Part shown: piece by piece, positions 36,494-45,483 of the stretch
Layout: every line of letters begins with the position of its first letter
Position numbering within the stretch: the stretch's first letter is position 1
Assembly: GCA_047632435.1 (NCBI GenBank)
Contig: JBLICU010000007.1
Span: 6,368-70,367, forward strand
Direction of reading: 5' to 3'
DNA: 64,000 nt
Origin: JAMZMI01 sp047632435
GTDB taxonomy: Bacteria > Bacteroidota > Bacteroidia > Cytophagales > Cyclobacteriaceae
Translations under genes and position numbers: made by a program
Notes under the pieces: generated by a model
What the model was told of the DNA's origin: nothing
What the model saw: the letters and a program-made list of their open reading frames with translations, nothing else
The model's database searches: none

Positions 36494-37171
36494 GTGTCTC
36501 AAAACAGTGTAATCATTGTAGCAGGGGGCGTTGGTTCAAGAATGAACCAACAGCTTCCGAAGCAGTTTACACTGATCCACGGGACTCCTATTTTAATTTA
36601 TACAATTAGGGCTTTTATTTCCTTTGATTCTAAAATCAAAGTGGTACTTGTATTGCCCGAGGATCATTTTGGGAGCTGGGAAAAAATAAAGAAGGAGTTC
36701 CTTCCAAATGTTTTTGTAGCGACAGCCGCCGGTGGCTCTTCGCGCTTTCAATCTGTTAAAAACGGATTGAAACTTGTCTCGAAAGGTTTGGTGGCTATCC
36801 ATGATGCTGTCAGGCCACTTATAACACCAGAAATTATTGCCATGTCTTTTGAATCTGCTGCAAAGGTGGGTTCTGGGATTGTGTGTGTGCCCATTAAGGA
36901 CTCAATTCGAAAGATCGAAGGGAATACATCTAAGGCACTTGACAGATCGAAATATCATATCGTGCAGACGCCACAAACTTTTCAAGTGGTCAAAATCAAA
37001 AAAGCATTTGAAACAGAGGAGCAATTATTTTTTACCGATGACGCGAGTGTTTATGAATTTACCTTGAAAGATGAAATTAGTTTGGTCATGGGAAGTTATC
37101 AGAATATCAAGATTACCACGCCCGAAGATCTGGTACTAGCGGCCATATTCCTTGAAAATAAAAAACCCTGA
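36494..37171 (+). CDS. ispD: 2-C-methyl-D-erythritol 4-phosphate cytidylyltransferase
   Basis: IspD joins CTP and methylerythritol phosphate in the non-mevalonate isoprenoid pathway. The 225-residue protein has the nucleotide-binding loop IIVAGGVGSRMNQQLPKQF, then IHDAVRPLI, and TDDASVYE near 187. A GTG start at 36494 gives the usual N-terminus. The stop codon lies within the terminator hairpin that follows. Confidence 0.95.
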   Translation: MSQNSVIIVAGGVGSRMNQQLPKQFTLIHGTPILIYTIRAFISFDSKIKVVLVLPEDHFGSWEKIKKEFLPNVFVATAAGGSSRFQSVKNGLKLVSKGLVAIHDAVRPLITPEIIAMSFESAAKVGSGIVCVPIKDSIRKIEGNTSKALDRSKYHIVQTPQTFQVVKIKKAFETEEQLFFTDDASVYEFTLKDEISLVMGSYQNIKITTPEDLVLAAIFLENKKP

Positions 37172-37190
37172 GTTCTCACACAGGGTTTTA
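37161..37190. terminator. Bidirectional terminator after ispD
   Basis: AAAACCCTG and CAGGGTTTT form a stem around a 10-nt loop with A and T runs outside. It overlaps the ispD stop and separates it from the convergent DUF2795 gene. Confidence 0.75.
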
Positions 37191-37210
37191 AAATATCTCA
37201 AATTCCGTCA

Positions 37211-37432
37211 TTAATATTCATCCTCATTGAAGAAGAAATCTTCCTTGGTAGGATAGTCAGGCCATATTTCTTCGATACTCTCGTAAGGGTTACCATCGTC
37301 CTCCAATTCCTGTAGGTTTTCTACAACTTCAAGTGGAGCACCTGATCTGATTGAGAAATCAATCAATTCGTCTTTTGCAGCAGGCCATGGTGCATCTTCA
37401 AGATATGAAGCCAATTCTAGTGTCCAGTACAT
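37211..37432 (-). CDS. DUF2795 small acidic protein
   Basis: The 73-residue protein reads YWTLELASYLEDAPWPAAKD and ends in an acidic tail with several tyrosines and aspartates. It matches the DUF2795 family, found widely in Bacteroidota and without a known role. It is cytoplasmic and stands alone. Confidence 0.85.
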   Translation of the reverse strand: MYWTLELASYLEDAPWPAAKDELIDFSIRSGAPLEVVENLQELEDDGNPYESIEEIWPDYPTKEDFFFNEDEY

Positions 37433-37565
37433 AATTTGTTGTATTTAAAATTTCGTGCAAAAATAGTTTTATTACTTAGAAATCAAATTTTATTTCGATT
37501 TATTCGAGTAGAAACTTTCAACACAAATTTTAAAATTTTTGTGTCGTATTAATTCAAAAAATGAT

Positions 37566-38777
37566 TTAGAATTTATTGAGCATGGCTAGAAGCTGCTCTT
37601 TGATAGCTACTTTCATTTTTTGCTGAGTCAGTTTTTTCTCTATAATGGGGTTCATTTGCCCGGATGCTGAAGTGAAATTTCCTGAATTTGAAAGGTATTT
37701 GGCCAGATCTTCTCTGTCGCGAACCAGTAAATCTTCCAGTACCTTAATTTCCAATTTACGCTGTTCGGCAGCATCCAATTCCTTGTATGTTTTTAGGCGT
37801 TTGCTGGAAACGTTGATCAAAAAATCCCATTCTTTCAGCAGCTGTATTTTGCTAAAAGCCTCCTTCCGTTCTTGCTTGGCTTTGTATTCTGCAGGAAGGT
37901 AGGTTTTTAGCTGGCTTCTGTATCCCTCTAGTGTTTTTAGATTTACTTTACCTGTTCCAGACAAATAACCATCCAATTCCTTTATGAGTGCTTTCAGGTC
38001 GATGGTCTGTGGTTGTGGCCGATTGGTTGGTTTCAAGTGTTTGTTAAATAGATCCACTAACGGCCCGTATTCTTCTTTGGGTATATTCCCCAATTCTGCC
38101 CATAGATCCTTGAGTTCTTTCACTTTCTCAAATCGTTCTTTGCCGTGAATATTCACTAATTTTTCGGCTTCTTTTACCAAGTGTTCATATTCCACTTTGT
38201 TTTTTTCACCAAGTCGTTTTTTATCCTCATAAAAGGCTTTTTTCTTTTCGAAGAAACCCGAAACTATGGCCCAAAATGATTCCTCCAATTGCTCCTGCTC
38301 TTCTTCCAGTGCATTGCCTGTTTTTATCCAGCGTGTTTTGATATCGTGTATTTCCTCTGTGGCTTCTTTCCAGTTGAATTTATCTGCAGCAATTTGAACT
38401 TCCGAAATAAGTGTTTTCTTTAATTCTGAATTCTTTTCCCTGTTTTTTGCAATGACCTCTTGTAGAAGAGTTTCCATTGTTAAAAGCTTGTCCAACAGTG
38501 ATTGATAATCTCCTAGGCCTTCATGAGTGGGAATGACTTCTTTTAGATGAAGAAGTTTCATCAGGAAAGAACCCTTATTAATAGATTCTTCAATGGTCTT
38601 TTCCAGATCAGAGATTTTAGTTTCAAGTTCTTTATAGCGTTCTTCAAAATAGTGAAATGAGTGATCTGGATTGTCGTCCTTTACTTCACCAATTTCTCGA
38701 TCAGGGTATTCTCCCCATCCATTAAGAATGACCTTATTCCCTTGAATTGTGCCATATTTGTTTCCCTTTTCTTCCAC
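37566..38777 (-). CDS. DUF349 coiled-coil protein
   Basis: The 403-residue protein is highly charged and helical, with several DUF349 units of about 70 residues (for example FNWKEATEEIHDIKTRWIKT). No enzymatic motif, signal peptide or membrane span is seen. DUF349 proteins are of unknown function. It is shorter than the roughly 600-residue forms common in the phylum. It is divergent from ettA. Confidence 0.8.
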   Translation of the reverse strand: MEEKGNKYGTIQGNKVILNGWGEYPDREIGEVKDDNPDHSFHYFEERYKELETKISDLEKTIEESINKGSFLMKLLHLKEVIPTHEGLGDYQSLLDKLLTMETLLQEVIAKNREKNSELKKTLISEVQIAADKFNWKEATEEIHDIKTRWIKTGNALEEEQEQLEESFWAIVSGFFEKKKAFYEDKKRLGEKNKVEYEHLVKEAEKLVNIHGKERFEKVKELKDLWAELGNIPKEEYGPLVDLFNKHLKPTNRPQPQTIDLKALIKELDGYLSGTGKVNLKTLEGYRSQLKTYLPAEYKAKQERKEAFSKIQLLKEWDFLINVSSKRLKTYKELDAAEQRKLEIKVLEDLLVRDREDLAKYLSNSGNFTSASGQMNPIIEKKLTQQKMKVAIKEQLLAMLNKF

Positions 38778-38856
38778 AATTATTGAAATGTGAATTAATT
38801 AATAGTGCTGATTTAGAATTGATGTAAATTCGAAATCATTTTGTAAAAACTCAACC

Positions 38857-40539
38857 ATGTCTGACGAAAAAATCATTTTCTCAATGGCTGGGGTAAATAA
38901 ATTCTACCCCCCAAAGAAACAAGTTTTAAAGAACATTTACCTCTCCTTTTTCTATGGCGCCAAGATTGGTGTTCTGGGATTGAACGGTTCGGGTAAGTCT
39001 TCATTGCTTAGAATCATTGCCGGAATGGATAAAGAATACCAGGGAGATGTAGTTTCTTCCCTTGGGTTTACTGTTGGTATGCTCGAACAAGAGCCTAAAC
39101 TCGATCCTACGAAGACGGTAAAAGAAGTAATCAGTGAAGCTGTTTCAGAAATCACTGATTTGCTAAAAGAATATGATGAGATCAATTTAAAATTCGGAGA
39201 ACCTGAGATTTTGGATGATCCTGACAAAATGAATGTGCTGATAGAGAAGCAGGGCAAAGTTCAGGAGAAATTGGATCATGTGGGCGCTTGGGAGCTTGAC
39301 ACCAAATTGGAAAGGGCAATGGACGCCCTTCGCACACCTCCAGAAGACGCCCTCATTAAAAACCTGTCTGGTGGTGAGAAAAGGAGAGTAGCGTTGTGCA
39401 GACTACTGCTACAAAAGCCAGATGTGCTTTTGTTGGATGAGCCAACCAACCATCTCGATGCTGAGTCAGTGCACTGGCTGGAGCAGCATCTGCAGCAATA
39501 CGAAGGAACGGTCATCGCTGTAACTCACGATAGGTACTTCCTCGACAATGTAGCCGGATGGATACTGGAGCTGGATAGAGGTGAGGGTATCCCATGGAAA
39601 GGGAACTACTCCAGCTGGTTGGATCAAAAGCAGAAAAGATTAAAACAAGAAGAAAAAACCGAATCCAAACGTCAGAAAACGCTGGAGCGTGAATTGGAAT
39701 GGGTGCGCATGTCCCCGAAAGGTCGCCAGGCCAAAGGAAAGGCAAGGTTAGGAGCCTATGATAAATTGCTTGGTCAAGAGGGCAAGGAGAAAGAAACTCA
39801 ATTGGAACTATATATCCCTCCGGGTCCGCGATTGGGTGCTAAAGTGATTGAAGCAAAAGGAGTTTCTAAATCGTATGGTGATAAAATGCTATTTGAGAAT
39901 CTGACATTCAGTTTGCCTCAAGGAGGAATTGTTGGTGTGGTAGGGCCAAATGGTGCCGGTAAAACGACACTTTTCAACCTGATAACGGGCAGAGAAAAGC
40001 CCGATGCTGGAACTTTTGAAGTGGGCGAAACCGTGCGAATGGCTTATGTAGATCAGGAACATGATGACCTTAAACCTGACCTAACAGTTTTCCAGACCAT
40101 TTCTGGTGGAAATGAAATTATCCTACTTGGAGGCAAGGAGATGAATGCCCGTGCTTATGTGAGCAGGTTTAATCTGGCGGGTTCTGACCAGGAAAAGAAA
40201 GTAGGCGTATTATCCGGTGGTGAGCGAAACAGGGTGCATTTGGCTATCACGATGAAGCAAGGCGCCAACCTGATTCTATTGGATGAACCTACAAATGATT
40301 TGGATATAAACACCCTTCGTGCGCTTGAAGAAGGGCTTGAGAATTTTGCAGGTTGTGCTGTGGTAATCAGTCACGATAGGTGGTTTTTGGATAGAATAGC
40401 CACACACATTTTGGCTTATGAAGGCGACTCTCAGGTGTATTGGTTTGAAGGCAACTATTCCGACTATGAAGAAAACCGCAAGAAAAGATTGGGAGACAAA
40501 GAGCCGACCAGGATTAAGTATCGGAAGTTGATGAAGTGA
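38857..40539 (+). CDS. ettA: Energy-dependent translational throttle protein EttA (ABC-F)
   Basis: EttA binds the ribosomal E site and gates entry into elongation according to ATP/ADP. The 560-residue protein has two ABC domains with Walker A GLNGSGKSS and GPNGAGKTT, signatures LSGGEKRRVALCRLL and LSGGERNRVHLAI, and the P-site tRNA interaction arm in the linker near 240-310. There is no membrane domain. Its last codons are part of an 18-bp sequence repeated 128 bp further on. Confidence 0.93.
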   Translation: MSDEKIIFSMAGVNKFYPPKKQVLKNIYLSFFYGAKIGVLGLNGSGKSSLLRIIAGMDKEYQGDVVSSLGFTVGMLEQEPKLDPTKTVKEVISEAVSEITDLLKEYDEINLKFGEPEILDDPDKMNVLIEKQGKVQEKLDHVGAWELDTKLERAMDALRTPPEDALIKNLSGGEKRRVALCRLLLQKPDVLLLDEPTNHLDAESVHWLEQHLQQYEGTVIAVTHDRYFLDNVAGWILELDRGEGIPWKGNYSSWLDQKQKRLKQEEKTESKRQKTLERELEWVRMSPKGRQAKGKARLGAYDKLLGQEGKEKETQLELYIPPGPRLGAKVIEAKGVSKSYGDKMLFENLTFSLPQGGIVGVVGPNGAGKTTLFNLITGREKPDAGTFEVGETVRMAYVDQEHDDLKPDLTVFQTISGGNEIILLGGKEMNARAYVSRFNLAGSDQEKKVGVLSGGERNRVHLAITMKQGANLILLDEPTNDLDINTLRALEEGLENFAGCAVVISHDRWFLDRIATHILAYEGDSQVYWFEGNYSDYEENRKKRLGDKEPTRIKYRKLMK

Positions 40540-40673
40540 TGAAAAGAATAGTCTTCGTTTGCAGCGAGGACTCATGAATCCTCTCATTTCAAATTAGGGG
40601 TATGCGCTGCAAATGCTTACCAGATGAGGACAATTTGGGTATAGGGCATATTAGTTTGATGAAGTGATGAAAA
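40528..40673. repeat. 110-bp structured element flanked by an 18-bp direct repeat
   Basis: TTGATGAAGTGATGAAAA occurs at 40528-40545, covering the end of ettA, and again at 40656-40673 at the start of the next gene. Between them lies an element with TTTGCAGCG (40558-40566) inverted as CGCTGCAAA (40605-40613) and an inner GAGGA/TCCTC hairpin. The arrangement looks like an insertion with target-site duplication. A related copy is at 41717-41825, and a partial one near 41054-41090. Confidence 0.7.
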
Positions 40674-41041
40674 TAATATCAGTTATTACGTTTACATGTT
40701 TTTTGTTGCTTTTAATATGCTCATGCGATATTGACAGTACCACTCATTCTTTTACCATAAGCAATTTGTCTGATGATATTGTTGCAATAGAATATCAGAG
40801 TTTAGAAATGAATTCTGTCCAATTAGATTCACTGGAATCCGGAGGCTCCCATTCTCTTGATTATATTCATGAAAAGGGGGAAAAGAGCTGGATAACTTCA
40901 AAAACGTTTGTAAATTATTTTGAAGTATTTAAGATCAATAATGAAGACGTTTCAAATATCTCTATTGGAAAAGGAGAAAAGAGTGTGGATTATTTTTGGA
41001 ATGAAAAATACCTTTATTACACAATTGAGATTGAAAGATAG
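40667..41041 (+). CDS. Small putative lipoprotein of unknown function
   Basis: The 124-residue product starts MKIISVITFTCFLLLLICSC, a signal peptide with lipobox ending at cysteine 20. The remainder is a hydrophilic domain of about 100 residues rich in Ser, Asp and Glu, without a family I recognise. The ATG at 40667 lies within the second copy of the 18-bp direct repeat, so the insertion gave this gene its present leader. Probably an outer-membrane or periplasmic lipoprotein. Confidence 0.55.
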   Translation: MKIISVITFTCFLLLLICSCDIDSTTHSFTISNLSDDIVAIEYQSLEMNSVQLDSLESGGSHSLDYIHEKGEKSWITSKTFVNYFEVFKINNEDVSNISIGKGEKSVDYFWNEKYLYYTIEIER

Positions 41042-41110
41042 GTACATCTAAAACGAGCATTCTTGTCCTCGTTTGCAAAGAAGACCCTTAAACGTCAAGA
41101 GAAAATTGAA

Positions 41111-41698
41111 ATGAAACCTTTTTTAACTATTGGACTTTGCTTGCTCTTCACCGTAGTATCAGGTCAGGATAAGGTAGAATGGTCGCCTGAGTTTGAAATG
41201 CAATTCTCAGATTATAAATCGACTTCATCAGAGATCAATGGGGAGTTATCCATTTATTCCGTTTCTACATCCGCGAATATTGAGTTCTTCTTTTCTATGA
41301 GTTATTACGAATTCATGTTTACAAAAAACTTCAATGAAAAAGTGAGCACGGTGCTGCATAGACCGTCGAGTTACATCACATCTTCAAGTCAAGAATTGGC
41401 TAATCAGTTGGTGAAATTTGGACAATTGGAATTTGATTTGAGCGAATTGTCGGCCAGGAAATTCAGAAAAAAGCTATTTGAGAGCAAAGGAACCTTTTCA
41501 AACACTAATTTTTTTAAACCCTTGTATGATGAAATTATAACCGAACAAAGTAACAGACACAATGAGCTGGCTAAATCAACAGATCTAGGTAAGAATGTTG
41601 ATGTCTTGATTATTGAAAGAGAAAAAATTCTTCAAGAAATAGCCGAGCTGTCGGATTATTGCAAAACGTGCAAACCTCCTAAAAAACAAAAGCCTTAG
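41111..41698 (+). CDS. Secreted protein of unknown function
   Basis: The ATG at 41111 gives a clear signal peptide (MKPFLTIGLCLLFTVVSGQD), unlike the upstream in-frame TTG at 41063. The mature part, about 175 residues, is hydrophilic, with a Lys-rich end and a Cys pair in YCKTCKPPKK. I do not recognise a family. It lies between copies of the structured repeat and next to the lipoprotein gene, an accessory patch. Confidence 0.55.
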   Translation: MKPFLTIGLCLLFTVVSGQDKVEWSPEFEMQFSDYKSTSSEINGELSIYSVSTSANIEFFFSMSYYEFMFTKNFNEKVSTVLHRPSSYITSSSQELANQLVKFGQLEFDLSELSARKFRKKLFESKGTFSNTNFFKPLYDEIITEQSNRHNELAKSTDLGKNVDVLIIEREKILQEIAELSDYCKTCKPPKKQKP

Positions 41699-41716
41699 GT
41701 TGTCTCTGCCTATTCT

Positions 41717-41825
41717 AGTCTCAGTTTGCATCGAGAATTCCTAAATCCCGTCATTTCAAATGATCCTTGAGATATACGTTACAAAAGCGTACCAGATGCG
41801 GACAGCATTCTGTATTTGGGTTATG
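41717..41825. repeat. Diverged second copy of the structured element
   Basis: This stretch aligns with the element after ettA. It shares AGTTTGCA.CGAG, CCCGTCATTTCAAAT versus CCTCTCATTTCAAAT, and TACCAGATG.GGACA followed by TTTGGGT. The outer stem is partly lost. Order and orientation are the same as in the first copy. It sits in the 351-bp gap upstream of the AAA ATPase gene. Confidence 0.6.
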
Positions 41826-41973
41826 TAACCTATCGTATGCCATAGAAAGGATTACCTTTTATCAGCTGTTTTATTTTGTCGCTAGTTCGATTTTGCCGCC
41901 TAGATTTTCTGTGTCCAGTCAGTCCTGTGATCACTAATTCTGAATACCTGCGAAAGTAGAAGCTTCCTGATTA

Positions 41974-42010
41974 GTAACTTACCGATAGGTAACTTACCGA
42001 TTGGTAAGTT
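41974..42010 (+). promoter_or_regulatory. TetR-like operator: tandem and inverted repeats
   Basis: GTAACTTACCGAT occurs twice with 15-bp spacing (41974 and 41989). The second overlaps a perfect palindrome AACTTACC-GATT-GGTAAGTT at 41991-42010. Palindromes of this type are bound by TetR/AcrR-family repressors. It ends 39 bp before the ATPase ATG, a good place to block transcription. No TetR gene is in the window. Confidence 0.65.
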
Positions 42011-42049
42011 TGTGAAAATGTATTAGCTTTGTGATATAAGATTTGATCC

Positions 42050-43216
42050 ATGGAGTCCCCCTTTTATTTCGGTCAGGTAGTTGCAGATTCGTCATTTACG
42101 AATCGCACCAACGAGTTAAAACTGGTCACAGACTTATTGATCAGTCATAACAATGCCATTTTGATTTCACCGAGGAGGTACGGAAAATCCTCATTGGTCA
42201 AGAAGGTGCTCAATGGAATCTCATCGAGGAAGAACTTTCAAGTAGTATCACTTGACCTGACTGCTTCGCGCTCTGAAGAGGCTTTCCTAGAGGATTTTGC
42301 CAACCATGTGCTTCGGGCAAATACCAGCAAAACTGTCTGGCAGAAGTTGGGGGATGCACTTAAAACCATCACACCTTCTTTCTCTTTAGGTATGGGTGAT
42401 TTCTCCGACTTTGCCACCTTGTCCTTCAACTGGCAGGAAAAAAAGAAGACGATTGCCGAGATACTAAACCTGCCTTCTCTAATGGCGGAAATCACCGGTA
42501 AGTATCAAATCATAGCCATTGATGAATTTCAAAATATCAATCGATTTGAAGATTCGGAAGGACTACAATATCAGATGCGCTCATATTGGCAGCACCATAC
42601 TCAGGTATCTTATTGTCTCTACGGAAGTAAAAGGCACATGATGGAGGAGATTTTCAGTAGTGACTCTTCACCTTTCTACAACTTCGGCCAGGTACTGCGC
42701 CTTCAAAAAATAGATGAATATCATTGGGTTCCATTCATTATGAATCAATTTGAAATTTCTGGAAAATCGATAAGCAGGCACTTTGCCGAAGTGATAGTCA
42801 GAATCATGAATCGCCATTCTGAATATGTTCAATTTTTGAGCCATCAGATATGGGCGGCCTGCCCAAAAGGAGAAGTATCCGAAAAACATATGGAGCGAGG
42901 GTTGAAAATTTTTATGGATGCCACTTCCATTCACTTTGTGGATATGTTTGATAAGCTGAATAATACACAAGTCAAAATCATAAAAGCAATTTTGAATGGA
43001 GAGACAAAACTGTCCTCACAAGAAGTGATCAGAAAATATTCCCTTGGGACTTCTGCCAACGTGGTGAAGGCTGCCAGGATCCTGATCGAAGAGGATATTG
43101 TGGAGAAAGGAAAAGAAATTTACTCATTGATCAATCCGGCATTTGAACTTTGGTTCAGGGCTAAGATACTTGGCGAGCCTATTCTAGATAAATTTCGGAA
43201 AGTACTTAAAAGCTGA
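42050..43216 (+). CDS. AAA ATPase (archaeal-type ATPase family) with C-terminal helix-turn-helix region
   Basis: The 388-residue protein begins MESPFYFGQVVADSSFTNRT. It has a P-loop ISPRRYGKSSLVKK near 36-49, Walker B-like QIIAIDEFQNINRF near 153-166, and sensor-like CLYGSKRH near 188. The C-terminal 90 residues (SLGTSANVVKAARILIEEDI) form a winged helix. This family (PF01637-like) is common in accessory regions, and its role is not settled. No nuclease or restriction partner is adjacent. It is preceded by the TetR-like operator and followed by a repeat array. Confidence 0.8.
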   Translation: MESPFYFGQVVADSSFTNRTNELKLVTDLLISHNNAILISPRRYGKSSLVKKVLNGISSRKNFQVVSLDLTASRSEEAFLEDFANHVLRANTSKTVWQKLGDALKTITPSFSLGMGDFSDFATLSFNWQEKKKTIAEILNLPSLMAEITGKYQIIAIDEFQNINRFEDSEGLQYQMRSYWQHHTQVSYCLYGSKRHMMEEIFSSDSSPFYNFGQVLRLQKIDEYHWVPFIMNQFEISGKSISRHFAEVIVRIMNRHSEYVQFLSHQIWAACPKGEVSEKHMERGLKIFMDATSIHFVDMFDKLNNTQVKIIKAILNGETKLSSQEVIRKYSLGTSANVVKAARILIEEDIVEKGKEIYSLINPAFELWFRAKILGEPILDKFRKVLKS

Positions 43217-43363
43217 CTAAGACCCATTAGCCCAATCGGATCCCTGTTTGGTATGAGAACGCCTATATCATCTGAGTTCAAATGAGCCACTTTGAGGCTA
43301 CATGTTTCGAAGAGAGACCTAATAGTTGGTGCTTCATGAGACATGCCTATGTTTTTATAAAAA

Positions 43364-43423
43364 CGTAACTACATTTTCAGAAAATCATAATTACATCTTA
43401 GACAAAACATAACTATGATTTTC
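43364..43423. repeat. Three direct repeats at exact 22-bp spacing upstream of leuC
   Basis: The motif CRTAAYTAYAT recurs at 43364 (CGTAACTACAT), 43386 (CATAATTACAT) and 43408 (CATAACTATGA), each 22 bp apart, about two helical turns. A 10-bp inverted repeat GAAAATCATA / TATGATTTTC (43380-43389 and 43414-43423) overlaps them. It lies in the 407-bp gap 43217-43623, which has no convincing gene. A TACTTTTG box at 43540-43547 may be the leuC promoter -7 element. Confidence 0.55.
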
Positions 43424-43623
43424 AATGTTCGTCCTTATGTTTTCTAAATCAACATTCGATTTTCTTCATACATCCTTGAAATTGTACTTATAATCTATTT
43501 TGTCCTGGCTCTTTACAGGCTTTTTCCATTTCTATTGGTTACTTTTGCACCCTGATTTTGGAATAGGATCACACCTTTTTCAAAATATTCGAGCATAGAA
43601 ATAGTACAAACACAGAATAAAAA

Positions 43624-45021
43624 ATGGGAAAGACGCTATTTGATAAGGTTTGGGATTCACACGTGGTACGTCAGATTAAAGGCGGCCCAGATGTGTTTTT
43701 TATAGACAGACACATGGTACACGAAGTGACCAGCCCGGTTGCGTTTCTGGGATTGAAAACACGTGGAATTGGTGTGCTGCATCCGAGCAGAACATTTGCT
43801 ACTGCTGATCACAATACGCCAACCATCAATCAACACCTTCCGGTAGCTGATCCACAATCTGCTGGACAGTTAAGGGCTCTAGAGGAAAATGCCAAAGAAC
43901 ATGGAATTACGCACTGGGGACTTGGGCATGAGAAAAACGGGATCGTACACGTAGTAGGCCCTGAATACGGGATCACTGTGCCAGGAGCTACGATTGTTTG
44001 TGGTGATTCACACACTTCCACACATGGAGCATTTGGAGCCATTGCATTCGGAATCGGTACTTCCGAAGTGGAAATGGTATTGGCCACTCAGTGCATCATG
44101 CAGCCTAAGCCCAAGAAAATGCGCATCAATATCAACGGTGCTCTTCAGAGAGGCGTCACGCCAAAGGATGTGGCATTATTCATCATTTCACAATTGACTA
44201 CTTCTGGTGCGACCGGATATTTTGTGGAATATGCCGGAAACGTGTTTGAAAATATGAGCATGGAAGGCCGAATGACCGTCTGTAACCTTAGTATCGAAAT
44301 GGGTGCTCGTGGCGGTATGATTGCCCCTGATGAAAAAACATTTGATTATATAAAAGGCCGTGAGTTTACACCAAAAGATGCTGCATGGGATAAAGCCATG
44401 ACCTATTGGGAAACATTGAAAACAGATGCTGAAGCTACATTTGATAAGGAATTGACATTTGATGGCTCTAAAATAGAACCGATGATCACTTACGGTACCA
44501 ACCCGGGAATGGGCATGGGAATCGGTAACATCATTCCTAAGGCAGAATCATTGGAAGGTGGTGTGTCCACCTACAAAAAATCATTGAGTTATATGGGCTT
44601 CAACGAAGGTGAATCCATGATCGGCAAACCTGTTGACTATGTATTTATTGGAAGTTGTACCAATGGCCGGATTGAGGATTTCAGAGCATTTACTTCTTTG
44701 GTGAAGGGAAGAAAAAAAGCCGACAATGTTACCGCATGGTTGGTGCCTGGTTCGCACCAAGTAGAAGCAGCTATCAAAGAAGAAGGTCTTTTGGATATCC
44801 TTCATGAAGCTGGATTCGAACTGAGAGAGCCTGGTTGCTCGGCATGTCTGGCAATGAACGATGATAAAGTGCCCGCTGGCAAACTGGCAGTGAGTACCTC
44901 AAATAGAAATTTTGAAGGAAGACAGGGGCCTGGGTCAAGAACGCTTTTGGCTAGTCCGCTAGTAGCAGCTGCCAGTGCCGTGATGGGTGTGGTGGCTGAT
45001 CCGAGGGAATTGATGGATTAA
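43624..45021 (+). CDS. leuC: 3-isopropylmalate dehydratase, large subunit
   Basis: LeuC with LeuD isomerises 2-isopropylmalate to 3-isopropylmalate in leucine synthesis. The 465-residue aconitase-fold protein has the [4Fe-4S] cysteines in IGSCTNGRIEDF and GCSACLAMNDD, and VCGDSHTSTHGAFG near 127. It is full length. leuD follows only after 462 bp, the space being taken by a broken gene. Confidence 0.97.
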   Translation: MGKTLFDKVWDSHVVRQIKGGPDVFFIDRHMVHEVTSPVAFLGLKTRGIGVLHPSRTFATADHNTPTINQHLPVADPQSAGQLRALEENAKEHGITHWGLGHEKNGIVHVVGPEYGITVPGATIVCGDSHTSTHGAFGAIAFGIGTSEVEMVLATQCIMQPKPKKMRININGALQRGVTPKDVALFIISQLTTSGATGYFVEYAGNVFENMSMEGRMTVCNLSIEMGARGGMIAPDEKTFDYIKGREFTPKDAAWDKAMTYWETLKTDAEATFDKELTFDGSKIEPMITYGTNPGMGMGIGNIIPKAESLEGGVSTYKKSLSYMGFNEGESMIGKPVDYVFIGSCTNGRIEDFRAFTSLVKGRKKADNVTAWLVPGSHQVEAAIKEEGLLDILHEAGFELREPGCSACLAMNDDKVPAGKLAVSTSNRNFEGRQGPGSRTLLASPLVAAASAVMGVVADPRELMD

Positions 45022-45057
45022 TGTGGCCTTTGGCTGCTAGCTATTGGCCTTTTGCCT

Positions 45058-45375
45058 ATGAGAGATTTTAGAAAATATAAAGTATGGGACTTGGGTCATG
45101 AGTTGAATTTATCCATATATAAACTGGCAAATGATTTTCTTAGTGATGAAAAATTTGGATTGATCAGTCAAATGAGAAGAGATGCTTATTACATTCCCTC
45201 TAATATAAGTGAGGGTTGTTGTTGAGAAGGAGATGCTGAGTTTAAGCGTTATTTGGTGTTTGCCAGAGGCTCATCCGCTGAGTTGGAATACTTTCAAATC
45301 CTATCAAAGGATTTGAAAGTAATTAAAGATTCAGCTTTTGAAACTCATGTTGATTTTGTTAATCAAGTAAAATGA
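45058..45375 (+). pseudogene. Four-helix-bundle protein (23S rRNA intervening-sequence type), broken by a stop
   Basis: One frame of 106 codons from ATG 45058 reads as a four-helix-bundle protein of the family seen in 23S rRNA intervening sequences: FRKYKVWDLGHELNLSIYKL, then MRRDAYYIPSNISEG, then DAEFKRYLVFARGSSAELEY. TGA at 45223-45225 interrupts it between the conserved NISEGC and DAEF parts, where an arginine (CGA) codon would be expected. No frameshift is present. Its place inside the leuC-leuD operon is unusual. The function of these proteins is unknown. Confidence 0.8.
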
Positions 45376-45483
45376 AGCCTAAACAATTTGATTAACAAAA
45401 TTTGAAATAAATCGAACTCAAAGTTCAAAACGATAATAAAAACAAGTGTTTGGTGGTCAGCGCTAAGCGCAAAACAATAAAAA

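Noticed and set aside
43120..43344. Minus-strand frame of 74 codons over the end of the AAA ATPase
   Set aside because: Overlaps the ATPase C-terminus and has no recognisable domain; the downstream half alone is too short to support.
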